Below are positions 7,838-16,384 of a stretch of 32,221 nt of DNA, one piece after another. The notes beneath the pieces were generated by a model. That model saw nothing but the letters and a program-made list of their open reading frames with translations, had not been told where the DNA came from and did not search any database. Source of the DNA: Streptantibioticus silvisoli (GTDB taxonomy: Bacteria > Actinomycetota > Actinomycetes > Streptomycetales > Streptomycetaceae); the NCBI RefSeq assembly GCF_027947535.2, contig NZ_JAAGKO020000071.1, positions 1-32,221 on the forward strand, read 5' to 3'. Position numbers and translations under genes: made by a program. How positions within the stretch are numbered: position 1 is the first letter of the stretch; each line of letters begins with the position of its first letter.

Positions 7838-9397
7838 CACCGGGGAACGCCGGCCGGGCCGCGGCACCCGTAACGCTGCGATCGCCGCGGCGGCGACATC
7901 GTCCGTGGTGGCTGCTCCGGCCGCTCGGAGCGACGGCACCCGCTACGCCCACCGCCCGGCCGTCGACCGCAGCACCGCCCGAGGGGGTGGCCGAACCCGC
8001 ACCGGGACCGGTCACCCCCTCGCCGCACGTCCGGCCGCGTGCTGTCGGCGCTCCGGCGCCACCGGCCGGCGGATGATCGGAGGACGGGCCGTCGGACAGC
8101 GGGTCACCGGCATGCGTCACGCGGTGACGGCTCCGAAGAGGGTTGTCCGCGACGCGGTCGACACCGTCGTCGTGCCCGGCCGCGCGACCGCAGCGCGCTC
8201 GGCGAGCCGCGTCGGCAGGGCCCACGAGGGTGAGGACGTTGCCCAGGACAGCGAGCGCCCCCGGACAACGCTGCCGCCGGCGACCCCGTCCCGGCCGGCG
8301 ACCGCCAGCACGCCCCTCGCCGCAGCCCCGACCAGCCGAAATGGCCCGCTTGCCGCAGGCCTGATCGGCGGCGCAAGGAGGCAGGAGAGTATCGCCGTAC
8401 GTCGCGCCGCGAACTTCACTGGTGGAATGCAGCGCGCTGAGATCGGCCACGGACGCGAGGCGCTCGTCGTACGGTCATACCGCTGGTACCCGTCGACCGA
8501 TCGACCGATCGACCGGGTGCGAGGCAGGCTCCGGCTCGGCCGGAGCGAGGGCGACGACGGGATGGGCGTTCCGCGGGCGGCGGTCGGGTTCGTGCCTTCC
8601 CGACGGCTGCGGGGACCGTGGCCGGCCGCTGCCCCTGACCGACCGTCGGGTCCGCGGCCGCGGACCGGCGGCTGAGCCGGGCGCGCGCGAGGCGTCGTTC
8701 CGATCTTCAGCGCGGCGTTCCTCGTCTCCGTCGCCGCCGCCTCCACCGCGTCGGGCACGGCCGCGGCGGCCCGGCCCGAGAAGCCCGCCGGCGCGGCCGT
8801 CAGGTCCATCGTTGCCCTGGTCAACCGGTCTGCCGCCGCGCCGGTGCGTCGGCGTCCGGCTCCCGCGGCCGGTCGCGGTGAGAACGATCCGGCGCTTTCC
8901 GGCCACGCGGTCGCGTACCGGCGACGGCCCGCCGCCGATCGCCGGGCCGGGCCGGCCGGTCGAAGCCGCTCCCGCCCGGTCCCGGCCGACCCGTCGGCCG
9001 GCCGGCCACCCGGTGTACCCGCGGCCGAGGCGTGGCGCCCCGCGCGGGGAGGGGACCGTCACCGACGGCGCCCGGGGCGAGGCGGGGACGCGGCCCGGTT
9101 CCGCCCGGCACGGCGGCCCGGCGGGGCACGGCCCGGGGAGCGGGTCGCGCGGGGGCGGCGGATGCGTCCCGACATGCGCCGGTCGGACCCTGTTGTCACA
9201 CTGGGATCGAGCCTGCCGACCATCGACCCCCGGCGCGCTCCGTGACGCGCCCGGTAGGCTCCGTCAGGCAGGCGCGGCGCGAACGGCCGACGTTGCTGCC
9301 TGCGCGCGCGGGTCCGTACCCGTTCGAGCCGCGCGCGTCCGGTCGGCCCCTCCGCCGAGCCACTGCGGGCGGAGTTCGGGGGAAGGATCGCCACGGC
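7838..9397. other. 1.56-kb stretch without a convincing gene
   Basis: Very GC-rich DNA with many long open frames on both strands, all Arg/Pro/Ala-rich and none with a recognisable domain, good start or ribosome site. A few short segments keep coding-like third-position bias, notably around 8676-8830 (both strands) and 8390-8475 (minus), and may be decayed gene fragments. An 8-bp unit TCGACCGA is repeated at 8493-8514 (2.75 copies). The last part should hold the promoter of the phosphatase gene at 9398, but no clear -10/-35 pair was seen. Confidence 0.5.
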
Positions 9398-11248
9398 ATG
9401 ACGAGCGACGCGGACCAGCCGTGGGGCGACGACCTCGAGGCGGTGCTCCGGCAGATCGAGGCCGCGAGCGTCACCACATCCGGGAGCGACGGGAAAGGCG
9501 TGGACGAATTCCCTGAGGACGCCACAGCGGCGGGGGCGACCGGTGAAGCGTTCCCGGTCAGGCCCTCCGTCGTGCTGGACGTCGGCCGCGAACTGGAGCG
9601 GGCCAGCTCGGCGGCCGGTGCCCTGGAGGCGGTGGCCGCGCTGGCCGCGCCGGGGTTCGCCCTGACCGGCGGCGTGGTCTTCGGCCTGACCGATGACATG
9701 CTGACGCTGCTGAGCCAGCGCGGATACCCCATCGGGTCCGAGACCGAGTTCCGCATGCCGCTGGAGACGGACTACCCGGCGGCGCAGGCGGTGCGCACCG
9801 GTGAGCCCGTGTACATCTCCAGCCGCCAGGAGTACCGGGACCGGTTCCCGGCCACCTGGCCGCTGGCCTCCCGGCTGTCGCGCAGATCCTGGGCGTACGT
9901 TCCGCTGATCACCGGCGGCAGCGTCTCGGCCGTCTGGCTGGCGGTCTTCTCCGCGCCGCAGGTGTTCGACGAGCGGGTGCGCGGCCTGTTCGACTCCCTC
10001 GCGCGCGGCATGGCCGGCGCGCTGGAGCGCGGGCAGGGCAGTGAGGCGGAGCTCGCGCTCTCCGGCGGCCTGCGGCGCAGCATGGGCGGCGCCGGGACCG
10101 TGCCGCTCGGCCTGAGCACCGCCACCCGGTACGTGCCGACCGGCGGAGGCGCGCTGGTCGGCGGCGACTGGTTCGACGTGATCCGGCTGCCGCACGGGCG
10201 GCTGGCCCTGGTCATCGGGGACGTCGAGGGCCACGACAGCCAGGCGTCGATCCTGATGGCGCGGCTGCGCACCGCCATCCACGCCTACGCCGTCGAGGGG
10301 CACCGGCCCGACGCGGTGCTCACCCGCGCCGACCGCTTCCTGGCGTCCCTGGACACCGAGCGGTTCGCCACCTGCCTGTACATCGAGGCCGACCCGGCCA
10401 CCGGCCACCTCCAGATCGCCCGGGCCGGCCACCCGCATCCGTTCCTGCGCATGCCCGACGGCACCTGCCTGATCCGCCACATCCCCGGCGGCCTGCCGCT
10501 CGGACTGCTGCCCGGTGAGAACGACTATCCGGTGGCGGAGACCGAACTGCGCCCCGGCGAGCTGATGCTGCTGTGCACCGACGGCCTGATCGAGGCCGGC
10601 GGGTACGACCTCGACAGCGGCTGGGACCGTATCCGCGACGCGCTGGCGCCGGGGCCGGCCAACGATCTGGAGGCCCTGGCCGACGGACTGATCCGGGCGG
10701 CCGGCGACACGTCGACGTTCCACTGGCCGGCGGACCGGCGGCCGCGCGGCGGTGACGACATCGCGCTGCTGATCCTGCGCCGCGACGGAGCCGGTGAGCA
10801 GCGCGTGCTGCCGGAACGGCAACTGGTCCTCACCATAGGCCAGGACCAGGCACGCGGGGTGGCCGCCGCCCGCGCCGAGCTGCGCGGGATGCTGCACGAC
10901 TGGGAGACCCCCGACCAGGTCGACTCGGCGGTGCTGCTCGCGACGGAACTCATAGGCAACGTCCTGATCCACACCGACCAGCCCGCGATACTCGACGCCC
11001 GCATCTCCCGGCGGGCCGGCAACCGGGTCCTCCAGATCGACGTGACGGACGGCGGCGACGACCTGCCGCACTTCCGGGCCCCCGGCGAACTCGCCATCTC
11101 CGGGCGCGGTCTGATGCTGATGGACGCGCTGTCCGACCAGTGCGGCGTCCGCCCCGAGTCGGAGGGCAAGACCACGTGGTTCACCCTGTCGGAGAAGAGT
11201 GCCACCGGCCAGCACCTGGGTGACGACGGCGGCCGGACCACGCCCTGA
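9398..11248 (+). CDS. GAF-SpoIIE phosphatase-HATPase fusion regulator
   Basis: A 616-residue soluble signalling protein. A GAF-like sensor (about 60-210) precedes a PP2C/SpoIIE serine phosphatase domain (about 235-462), with metal-binding motifs GGDWFD (255-260), GDVEGHD (274-280), TDGLIE (394-399) and GGDD (451-454). A C-terminal RsbW-type HATPase (about 475-600) has the N-box ELIGNVLIH (517-525), VTDGG (549-553) and SGRGLMLMD (568-576). Such proteins act in partner-switching control of alternative sigma factors: the phosphatase dephosphorylates an STAS anti-sigma antagonist, and the kinase domain can phosphorylate it or bind sigma. ATG 9398 has AAGGA ten bases upstream; the open frame continues 366 bases further upstream with low-complexity sequence that I exclude. 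No STAS or sigma gene is adjacent, so partners lie elsewhere. Confidence 0.94.
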   Translation: MTSDADQPWGDDLEAVLRQIEAASVTTSGSDGKGVDEFPEDATAAGATGEAFPVRPSVVLDVGRELERASSAAGALEAVAALAAPGFALTGGVVFGLTDDMLTLLSQRGYPIGSETEFRMPLETDYPAAQAVRTGEPVYISSRQEYRDRFPATWPLASRLSRRSWAYVPLITGGSVSAVWLAVFSAPQVFDERVRGLFDSLARGMAGALERGQGSEAELALSGGLRRSMGGAGTVPLGLSTATRYVPTGGGALVGGDWFDVIRLPHGRLALVIGDVEGHDSQASILMARLRTAIHAYAVEGHRPDAVLTRADRFLASLDTERFATCLYIEADPATGHLQIARAGHPHPFLRMPDGTCLIRHIPGGLPLGLLPGENDYPVAETELRPGELMLLCTDGLIEAGGYDLDSGWDRIRDALAPGPANDLEALADGLIRAAGDTSTFHWPADRRPRGGDDIALLILRRDGAGEQRVLPERQLVLTIGQDQARGVAAARAELRGMLHDWETPDQVDSAVLLATELIGNVLIHTDQPAILDARISRRAGNRVLQIDVTDGGDDLPHFRAPGELAISGRGLMLMDALSDQCGVRPESEGKTTWFTLSEKSATGQHLGDDGGRTTP

Positions 11249-11346
11249 GCCGTTCTTCGGCACGGTCCGGCCCGGCAACCCGCCGTCCCGGTCCGAGGAT
11301 CGGGCGACTCCCCGTCTGCCTGGCTCAACTCCCTTGCCGTGGTGCT

Positions 11347-11450
11347 TCGTTCACCGGCCGGCCCGAGGACCCGCCGGTCCGTGACGCAGGCCTTGGCCCG
11401 GCCCGCCGAAGCGAGCGCCTCGTTCGCCGGACGGCCCGAAAACCCGCTGG
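11347..11450. repeat. Imperfect 31-bp direct repeat between convergent genes
   Basis: TCGTTCACCGGCCGGCCCGA at 11347 and TCGTTCGCCGGACGGCCCGA at 11420 start two 31-base copies (11347-11377, 11420-11450) with five differences and a period of 73. They fill most of the gap between the phosphatase and PucR stops. No strong hairpin terminator was seen here. Confidence 0.6.
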
Positions 11451-11453
11451 CCG

Positions 11454-12674
11454 TCATCCCTGTTGCGCCGAGGGACGTTCCGGGGTGACGCGGCGGTCGA
11501 TCTCGAAGGCCAGGGCGAGTTCGGCGACCGCGCGGGGTGCGCCGAGGGAGCGTCCGGTGTGCTCCTCCAGGCGGCGCAGGCGATGGCGCACGGTGTTGGG
11601 GTGGCAGAACAGGGCGTTGGCGGCGCGGTCGGCCGAGCCCCCGCTGTCGAGCCAGACGCCGAAGGTCTCCAGGAGCAGGGCGCGTTGAACCGGGGGAAGC
11701 CGGTCGAGCCCGGCCAGCACGGCGTGGGCGACGCGGCCGGTGATCTCCGGGGCGCTCGCGGCGGCGACGGCCAGCGGGTCGCGGTCGAAGACGGTGACCC
11801 TGCCGCCCTCGAAGGATCCCAGGAGCGCGATCCTGGCGAGCCGCAGCGCGGCGGCGGTGTTCAGCAGGTCGTCGTACGGCGGACTGATCCCGGCACGGCC
11901 GGCGGTGCTGGACGCGGTGATGGCGGCGAGGCGTTCGAGGTTCCGGGCGGGGTCGGGGAGCTGGACGATTCCGACCTCGATGTCGTGCAGCAGGTGCCAC
12001 GCCGAACCGGCGCCGATGGCCCTGAGGGCTTCCGCGGCGCCGCGGACCGCGTGACGCCCGGGCCCGGGAACCCGGGCCGCGACGGCGACGTAGGGCCCGC
12101 GCGGCGGAATCCGCAGGACCGCGGCGGCGTCCCAACCGTCGGTGCCTTCCGGCCTGCCTTCCAGCAACGCCGTTACCAGGGCCGAGCGTCGCTGTTCGCG
12201 GCCCAGGGCCTGCGCGGTGAGTTCCTCGCGGTAGCCCTCCGCCATCTGCTGGGTGTAGGTGTCGAGCACCAGCCACATCTCCGACGCGGCGCGGACCGTG
12301 ACCTCCGCCGGAACGCCACCTCGTGCGGCTTCCTCCGCCAGGCAGTCCCACAGGAAGCGGGCGGAGACCCGGTACGCCTCCATCACCGCCGTCAACGGCA
12401 CTCCGGCGTGCGCTCGCCGCCGCCCGTTCTCCCGCGACTCGGGCGACGACAGCGCCGGCGTGCGGCCCAGGGGACCGAAGACGTAGGTGACGTTGTCGAG
12501 GCAGGTCCTGCGCAACTCCTCAGCGCTGACGGCGGCTTCGGTGCGGTAGACGGGCACGGCCGCCCGGATCCGGGTGACCAGCGTGTCGGCGATCCGCTCG
12601 GCCCGCTCCAGCATCCGGGCACCGAGCCGTTCGACCTGGGCATCGAGACTGTCTTCCTGCGGTGGTTGTCGCAC
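11454..12674 (-). CDS. PucR/CdaR-type transcriptional regulator
   Basis: A 406-residue regulator. The N-terminal part is a helical sensor region resembling RsbT co-antagonist-like domains (about 10-165, including MLERAERIADTLVTRIR and GVPLTAVMEAYRVSARFLWD). A GGDEF-like middle domain follows, and a PucR C-terminal helix-turn-helix lies at about 335-395 (LFCHPNTVRHRLRRLEEHTG). The HTH signature is distinctive. The start is GTG 12674, with no obvious Shine-Dalgarno sequence, so the exact start is uncertain. It is divergent from the alpha/beta hydrolase gene with a 247-base shared region that contains the palindrome GCGGTACCGC (12688-12697). That arrangement suggests it regulates the hydrolase; this is inference. 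Confidence 0.92.
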   Translation of the reverse strand: MRQPPQEDSLDAQVERLGARMLERAERIADTLVTRIRAAVPVYRTEAAVSAEELRRTCLDNVTYVFGPLGRTPALSSPESRENGRRRAHAGVPLTAVMEAYRVSARFLWDCLAEEAARGGVPAEVTVRAASEMWLVLDTYTQQMAEGYREELTAQALGREQRRSALVTALLEGRPEGTDGWDAAAVLRIPPRGPYVAVAARVPGPGRHAVRGAAEALRAIGAGSAWHLLHDIEVGIVQLPDPARNLERLAAITASSTAGRAGISPPYDDLLNTAAALRLARIALLGSFEGGRVTVFDRDPLAVAAASAPEITGRVAHAVLAGLDRLPPVQRALLLETFGVWLDSGGSADRAANALFCHPNTVRHRLRRLEEHTGRSLGAPRAVAELALAFEIDRRVTPERPSAQQG

Positions 12675-12687
12675 GGACCAATGGTAT

Positions 12688-12697
12688 GCGGTACCGC
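12688..12697. promoter_or_regulatory. 10-bp palindrome in the PucR/hydrolase divergent region
   Basis: GCGGTACCGC is a perfect palindrome 14 bases upstream of the PucR start. It could be part of an autoregulatory site, but palindromes this short are not rare in GC-rich DNA. Confidence 0.3.
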
Positions 12698-12921
12698 GGC
12701 AGGGATCTGCTGGTGTTGCGAGGTCGCGGCAGGGGCGGATTGTTCCCGGCGATAATCGGCAAGGGGAATCCGTGTTCGTCCGGACATCGACTTCCGGGAC
12801 GTGCGGACGGGAGGATCACCGGACCGATGGCGATCCGCACCCCGGACGACGCGCAGGAGCAGGCACGTCGGCCGGGGGCGATCGCGTTCCCCCTCCGCAT
12901 CCTTCGAACGGTGGCGCAGCG

Positions 12922-13761
12922 ATGAGTCCGAGTGCTCGTGAAAGGCAGGAGATCGACAGGGCGAACGCCTCAGGTCTGCGGCCGGTGGTCTTCGTGCACG
13001 GGTTGTGGATGCTGGCTTCGAGCTGGCAGCCCTGGCGCGCGCTCTTCGAGGAGAACGGCTACACCACCCTGGCCCCCGCGTGGCCCGACGATCCGGAGAC
13101 GGTCGCGGAGGCCCGCGCACACCCGGAGGTCTTCGCGGGCAAGCGGGTGAGGCAGGTCACCGACCATGTCGCCGAGGTCATCGCGGAACTCGGCCGGCGG
13201 CCCGTCGTCATCGGCCACTCCTTCGGCGGTCTGATCACCCAGCAACTCGCCGGCCGCGGGCTGGCCGCAGTGTCGGTGCCGATCGACTCCGCGCCGTTCC
13301 GGGGCGTACTGCCGCTGCCGTTCTCGGCGCTGAGGTCCGCTCTGCCGGTCCTCGGCAACCCCGCCAACTACCGGCGGTCCGTCACCCTCACCTACGAGCA
13401 GTTCCGCTACGCCTTCGCCAACGCCGTCAGCGACAGCGAGGCCCGGCACCTGTACGACACCTACCCGGTGGCGGGTTCGGGTGTTCCGCTGTTCCAGGCC
13501 GCCACGGCGAACGTCAACTCCCGCACCGAGGCGAAGGTCGACACCGCCAACCCCCGCCGCGGCCCGATGCTCCTCGTCACGGGGGAGCGGGACCACATCG
13601 CTCCCCGGGCCATCGCCGAGGCATCCTTCCGCAAGCAGCAACGCAACCCGGGGATCACCGAGTTGCTGGAGATCCCCGGCCGCGGCCACTCCCTGGTCTT
13701 CGACTCCGGCTGGCGCGACGTCGCGCACGAGGCGCTGGGCTTCGCCAAACAGCACGCCTGA
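12922..13761 (+). CDS. Alpha/beta-hydrolase
   Basis: A 279-residue alpha/beta-fold hydrolase with no signal peptide. The oxyanion strand VVFVHGLW is at 22-29, the nucleophile elbow GHSFGG places Ser at 100, the acid is probably D224 (VTGERDHIAP) and the His is H256 (GRGHSLVFD), so the triad looks complete. The cap region (about 125-200) contains ANYRRSVTLTYEQFRYAFAN, common in actinomycete hydrolases related to non-haem haloperoxidases and esterases. The start is ATG 12922; the ribosome site is weak, but upstream sequence in frame is low-complexity. It is divergent from a PucR-type regulator that may control it. Substrate unknown. Confidence 0.92.
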   Translation: MSPSARERQEIDRANASGLRPVVFVHGLWMLASSWQPWRALFEENGYTTLAPAWPDDPETVAEARAHPEVFAGKRVRQVTDHVAEVIAELGRRPVVIGHSFGGLITQQLAGRGLAAVSVPIDSAPFRGVLPLPFSALRSALPVLGNPANYRRSVTLTYEQFRYAFANAVSDSEARHLYDTYPVAGSGVPLFQAATANVNSRTEAKVDTANPRRGPMLLVTGERDHIAPRAIAEASFRKQQRNPGITELLEIPGRGHSLVFDSGWRDVAHEALGFAKQHA

Positions 13762-13880
13762 CCACGGGAGTTGACGCCCGCCGGCGGCGGTTCGCCCTCG
13801 CCGCGCGGGCCGAACGGCCCCGGCGCGCAAAGGACTTCGCGATGCCGGGGCCGACTCCCGTCCGGACGGCCGACGGCCGA

Positions 13881-13910
13881 CGGCCGCCCCGGCAGGTGCC
13901 GGGGCGGCCG
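13881..13910. terminator. Strong bidirectional hairpin terminator
   Basis: CGGCCGCCCCGGCA (13881-13894), GG, TGCCGGGGCGGCCG (13897-13910): a perfect 14-bp inverted repeat with a near-minimal loop. It lies between the hydrolase stop (13761) and the stop of the converging chitinase gene (13945), and can end both transcripts. Confidence 0.8.
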
Positions 13911-13944
13911 CGACTGGTGAAGGGTGGTGCGCCGGAGTCCTCGT

Positions 13945-15012
13945 TCAGCAGGTGAGGTTGGAGCCCGGGCTCACGCCGAGGATCTGCGCGAAGTTCTCGT
14001 AGTCGTTGACGCGGTCCTGCATCTCGGCGGTGTTGCCGCCGTTGCACTCGATGCTGCCGTTGATGCTGCGGATGGTCTCACCGAAGCCGGCGCCGTTGAC
14101 CATGGCGTTGTGCGCGGTCATGGTGCCGGGACCGTTCTGGGTGTCCCAGTACCACAGGGCCGTCTTCCAGGAGACCGCCGGGTCCTGCTCGGCCAGGGAG
14201 GGGTTGTCCAGCAGGTCGATGCCCAACGCGTCCCCCGCCGCCTTGTAGTTGAAGTTCCAGCTGATCTGGAGCGGGCCGCGCCCGTAGTACGAGTAGGTGC
14301 CGGCCGGGCAGCCGTAGGACTCGCTCGCGCAGTAGTTCCCCGACTTGTCGACCTCGGTGACGTAGACCAGCCCGCTCGTCTCGTGGTCGACGTTGGCCAG
14401 GAACGCTGCGGCCTCCTGGCGCTGCACCGTGTCGCTGCCGGTGGTCGCGAAGCCCGGGTAGGCGCTCAGCGCGGCGGTCAGGCCGGCGTAGGTGTAGAAG
14501 GAGTTGCGGTTCGGGAACATCTGGTCGAACTGGGCCTCGCTCACCACGAATCCGCCCGTGGGCGGGGGGTTGCCGCCTCCGCCGGTGCAGGTGTAGGGCG
14601 ACCAGTACCAGGTGCTGATGGTCGGGTCGTAGCCCGGGTTGTCGTGCGTGGCCTGGTAGAGGCCCCCGTTGGGGGCGTACGTGACGATGTCACCGGTGAC
14701 ATAGGACTGCCCGGCGACCCAGGTCGGGTAGGAGCAGCTGCCGCCGCCGACGGGGGTGGACCCGGAGCAGGCGCCCTGGTCGGTCCAGACGGCCGCGACG
14801 CCGGGCGTCTCGCCCTGGGTCCACCACTGGGCCGACCAGTTGTGCCCGTTGTAGGAGGCGGCCTGTCCGCCGGTGTAGACGGCCGTCGAACTCCAGCCGG
14901 CGTCACAGGCCACGGCCGGGGTCGCCGCGGACGCCGATACCGCGGGCAGCAGAATGCCGAGTGCCAGCGCCGACAGCAGCGCCATGAGCAGCGCTGCGAT
15001 GCGTTGTCTCAA
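13945..15012 (-). CDS. Secreted family 19 chitinase with chitin-binding modules
   Basis: A 355-residue exported chitinase that hydrolyses chitin with GH19 chemistry. Order: signal peptide (about 1-29, Leu/Ala-rich, ending SASAA), a CBM5/12-type chitin-binding module (about 34-82, with YNGHNWSAQWWTQGETPG), a second related module (about 93-142), a GGGGNPPPTGG linker, then the GH19 catalytic domain. Catalytic Glu residues are E211 (HETSG) and E220 (TEVDK), and the signature YYGRGPLQISWNFNY is at about 242-256. TTG 15012 is preferred because GAAGGAG sits eight bases upstream; GTG 15021 in frame abuts that site. Two CBMs are more than the single module usual in streptomycete GH19 enzymes. Upstream is a chitinase-type operator (15096-15107), so induction by chitin breakdown products is likely. 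Confidence 0.95.
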   Translation of the reverse strand: MRQRIAALLMALLSALALGILLPAVSASAATPAVACDAGWSSTAVYTGGQAASYNGHNWSAQWWTQGETPGVAAVWTDQGACSGSTPVGGGSCSYPTWVAGQSYVTGDIVTYAPNGGLYQATHDNPGYDPTISTWYWSPYTCTGGGGNPPPTGGFVVSEAQFDQMFPNRNSFYTYAGLTAALSAYPGFATTGSDTVQRQEAAAFLANVDHETSGLVYVTEVDKSGNYCASESYGCPAGTYSYYGRGPLQISWNFNYKAAGDALGIDLLDNPSLAEQDPAVSWKTALWYWDTQNGPGTMTAHNAMVNGAGFGETIRSINGSIECNGGNTAEMQDRVNDYENFAQILGVSPGSNLTC

Positions 15013-15090
15013 TCGACTCACTCCTTCGCGCGCCCCGTCGCCGGGGTCGCCATGGGGGATTGCACGAACGACACCTGATTTGCGCGTACA

Positions 15091-15107
15091 CGTCAAGGTC
15101 TGGACCA
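15091..15107 (-). promoter_or_regulatory. Chitinase promoter -35 and DasR-type operator
   Basis: On the minus strand TGGTCCAGACCT (15107 to 15096) matches the 12-bp repeat known from Streptomyces chitinase promoters and 10 of 12 core positions of the DasR site (TGGTCTAGACCA). It touches TTGACG (15096 to 15091), a good -35 box, as in classic chi promoters. No clear -10 was seen, and only one copy of the repeat is present, whereas several characterised promoters have two. The site is about 80 bases upstream of the start codon. Confidence 0.72.
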
Positions 15108-15375
15108 AGCCAAGGGCGAAGTGCCTCTTCCGGCGTCCGGTCTACGCGCCGCGGCCCGAGCGCAACGGTGCCGCGCCGCGCCGGCCGGTCCGGCGTCCAC
15201 CCCCTGAAGCCTGCACTCCAGCTCCCTGGTGGAAGCGGACCGACACGGCGGGGTCACCCTCCGCGGTGCTGGTCAGCTGATCGGCTGTCCGATGATCGAT
15301 GCGAGTCGGCCCGGTCCCGGAAAGGGTCGTGCCCCGGCCGGAGAACGGCTTGATCGGGGCTCCGGCACGCCTCGC

Positions 15376-15411
15376 CTCCCGGGGGCTGCCCGGCGCGGCA
15401 ACCCCCGGGAG
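15376..15411 (-). terminator. Strong hairpin downstream of the oxidoreductase operon
   Basis: CTCCCGGGGGCTGCC (15376-15390) pairs with GGCAACCCCCGGGAG (15397-15411) over 15 bp with one mismatch and a 6-base loop. It lies about 110 bases beyond the stop of the decarboxylase-like gene. Confidence 0.7.
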
Positions 15412-15523
15412 AACACGGCATGGTCGGATCGGTACGCCCTGCCGACGGAGGATCGCAGTCGTCGACAGCGCTTGAAGTGACGGCCAATCACATATCGTTG
15501 TTCAGTGCAGTATTGATGACTGA

Positions 15524-16384
15524 TCAGCTCATGCGCGGTACGTAGTACGGGCGGTTGTGGGCGGCGACCGGGGGAGATTGGTAGGTCCACGCGCCGGCCG
15601 CGGGGGCGTCGCCGATGAGGGTGAGCAGGTCGGCGCCGACCGGTGAGGACGCGTCGTGGACGGTGAGCCGTACGCGGTCGGCGGTCTGCGTCGCCAGCGG
15701 GAGGTACTGGTAGGGCTGGTAGACGTTCATGGGACCGGCGAGCGGGCGGCCGTCGGGGTCGGTGCCGTAGCCGGTGATGGGCGTGTTGTTGACCGGGACG
15801 CGGGGCAGTTCGGTCAGGTCGGCGTCGAAGGAGAACAACGGTGAGGCGGCCCGGCGGTCGGCGCCGTCCCCGGAGGGGGTGTTGGCGGCCTGGTGGCACG
15901 CGATGTGCCAGCTCTCGCCACCCGGACCGTTCAGGGAGGGCATGGTCACCTCGAACGAGGCCGGGTACTTGGGCTCGCCGTACAGCTTCGTGCCCGCCTC
16001 GATGGCCAGCGGGTTGTCGCACAGGACGTGGAGCCGGGCGATCCCGAGCAGTTTGGTCTGGTCGTGGCCCCGCGCGTACTCCTCGTACGACAGGCGGGCC
16101 AGGCGATCGGCGCTCGCGGTGGGGTGGGCGACGATGCTGTACTCGATCTCCTGGGTGACGCCGCCGCCGTTCGGGTACTGGGCGAAGTACAGCTGGTAGT
16201 TGAGCGTGACGCAGGCCCGGCCGCCGAAGTCGGCGGCGGTCAGGTCGGGATGGTGCTCGGCCAGCGTCTTGCGGACCGGGCCGGGGGCGACCAGGTAGTC
16301 CAGGCCGACGTTGTGCAGGGCTCCGTAGTGGAAGGGCAGCAGGTACGGGGCGGCGACGGGCGGCAGCGTGAGGTCGCTGGTCAT
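15524..16384 (-). CDS. Acetoacetate decarboxylase-like protein
   Basis: A 286-residue cytoplasmic protein. The segment AGTKLYGEPKYPASFEV resembles the G-x-PK region of the acetoacetate decarboxylase superfamily, where a Lys forms the Schiff base, and overall length and strand pattern fit. Other members of this fold are dehydratases, cyclases or aldolase-like enzymes, so decarboxylation is not assured. Its ATG (16384) overlaps the stop of the GMC gene in ATGA, which implies translational coupling. It is therefore the last gene of a three-gene operon with a sugar-dehydrogenase-type small subunit and a GMC flavoprotein. I infer that it acts on the product of that oxidoreductase, which would be a keto compound. 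The family call is moderately sure. Confidence 0.65.
   Translation of the reverse strand: MTSDLTLPPVAAPYLLPFHYGALHNVGLDYLVAPGPVRKTLAEHHPDLTAADFGGRACVTLNYQLYFAQYPNGGGVTQEIEYSIVAHPTASADRLARLSYEEYARGHDQTKLLGIARLHVLCDNPLAIEAGTKLYGEPKYPASFEVTMPSLNGPGGESWHIACHQAANTPSGDGADRRAASPLFSFDADLTELPRVPVNNTPITGYGTDPDGRPLAGPMNVYQPYQYLPLATQTADRVRLTVHDASSPVGADLLTLIGDAPAAGAWTYQSPPVAAHNRPYYVPRMS

Larger units (their letters stand above)
15013..15523. other. 511-bp gap upstream of the chitinase
   Basis: No gene is seen. It contains the chitinase promoter and operator (15091-15107) and, nearer the right end, the hairpin at 15376-15411 that should terminate the oxidoreductase operon. Open frames here are short shadows. 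Confidence 0.6.

Noticed and set aside
8493-8514. TCGACCGA tandem units as a possible CRISPR or origin iteron
   Set aside because: Only 2.75 copies of 8 bp with no spacers and no replication or cas genes nearby.
8117-8824. 235-codon minus-strand frame
   Set aside because: Low-complexity and unrecognised; only a short part has coding-like codon bias, so it was not called a gene.
9059-11278. 739-codon minus-strand frame
   Set aside because: Antisense shadow of the GAF-SpoIIE-HATPase gene, whose motifs are all on the plus strand.
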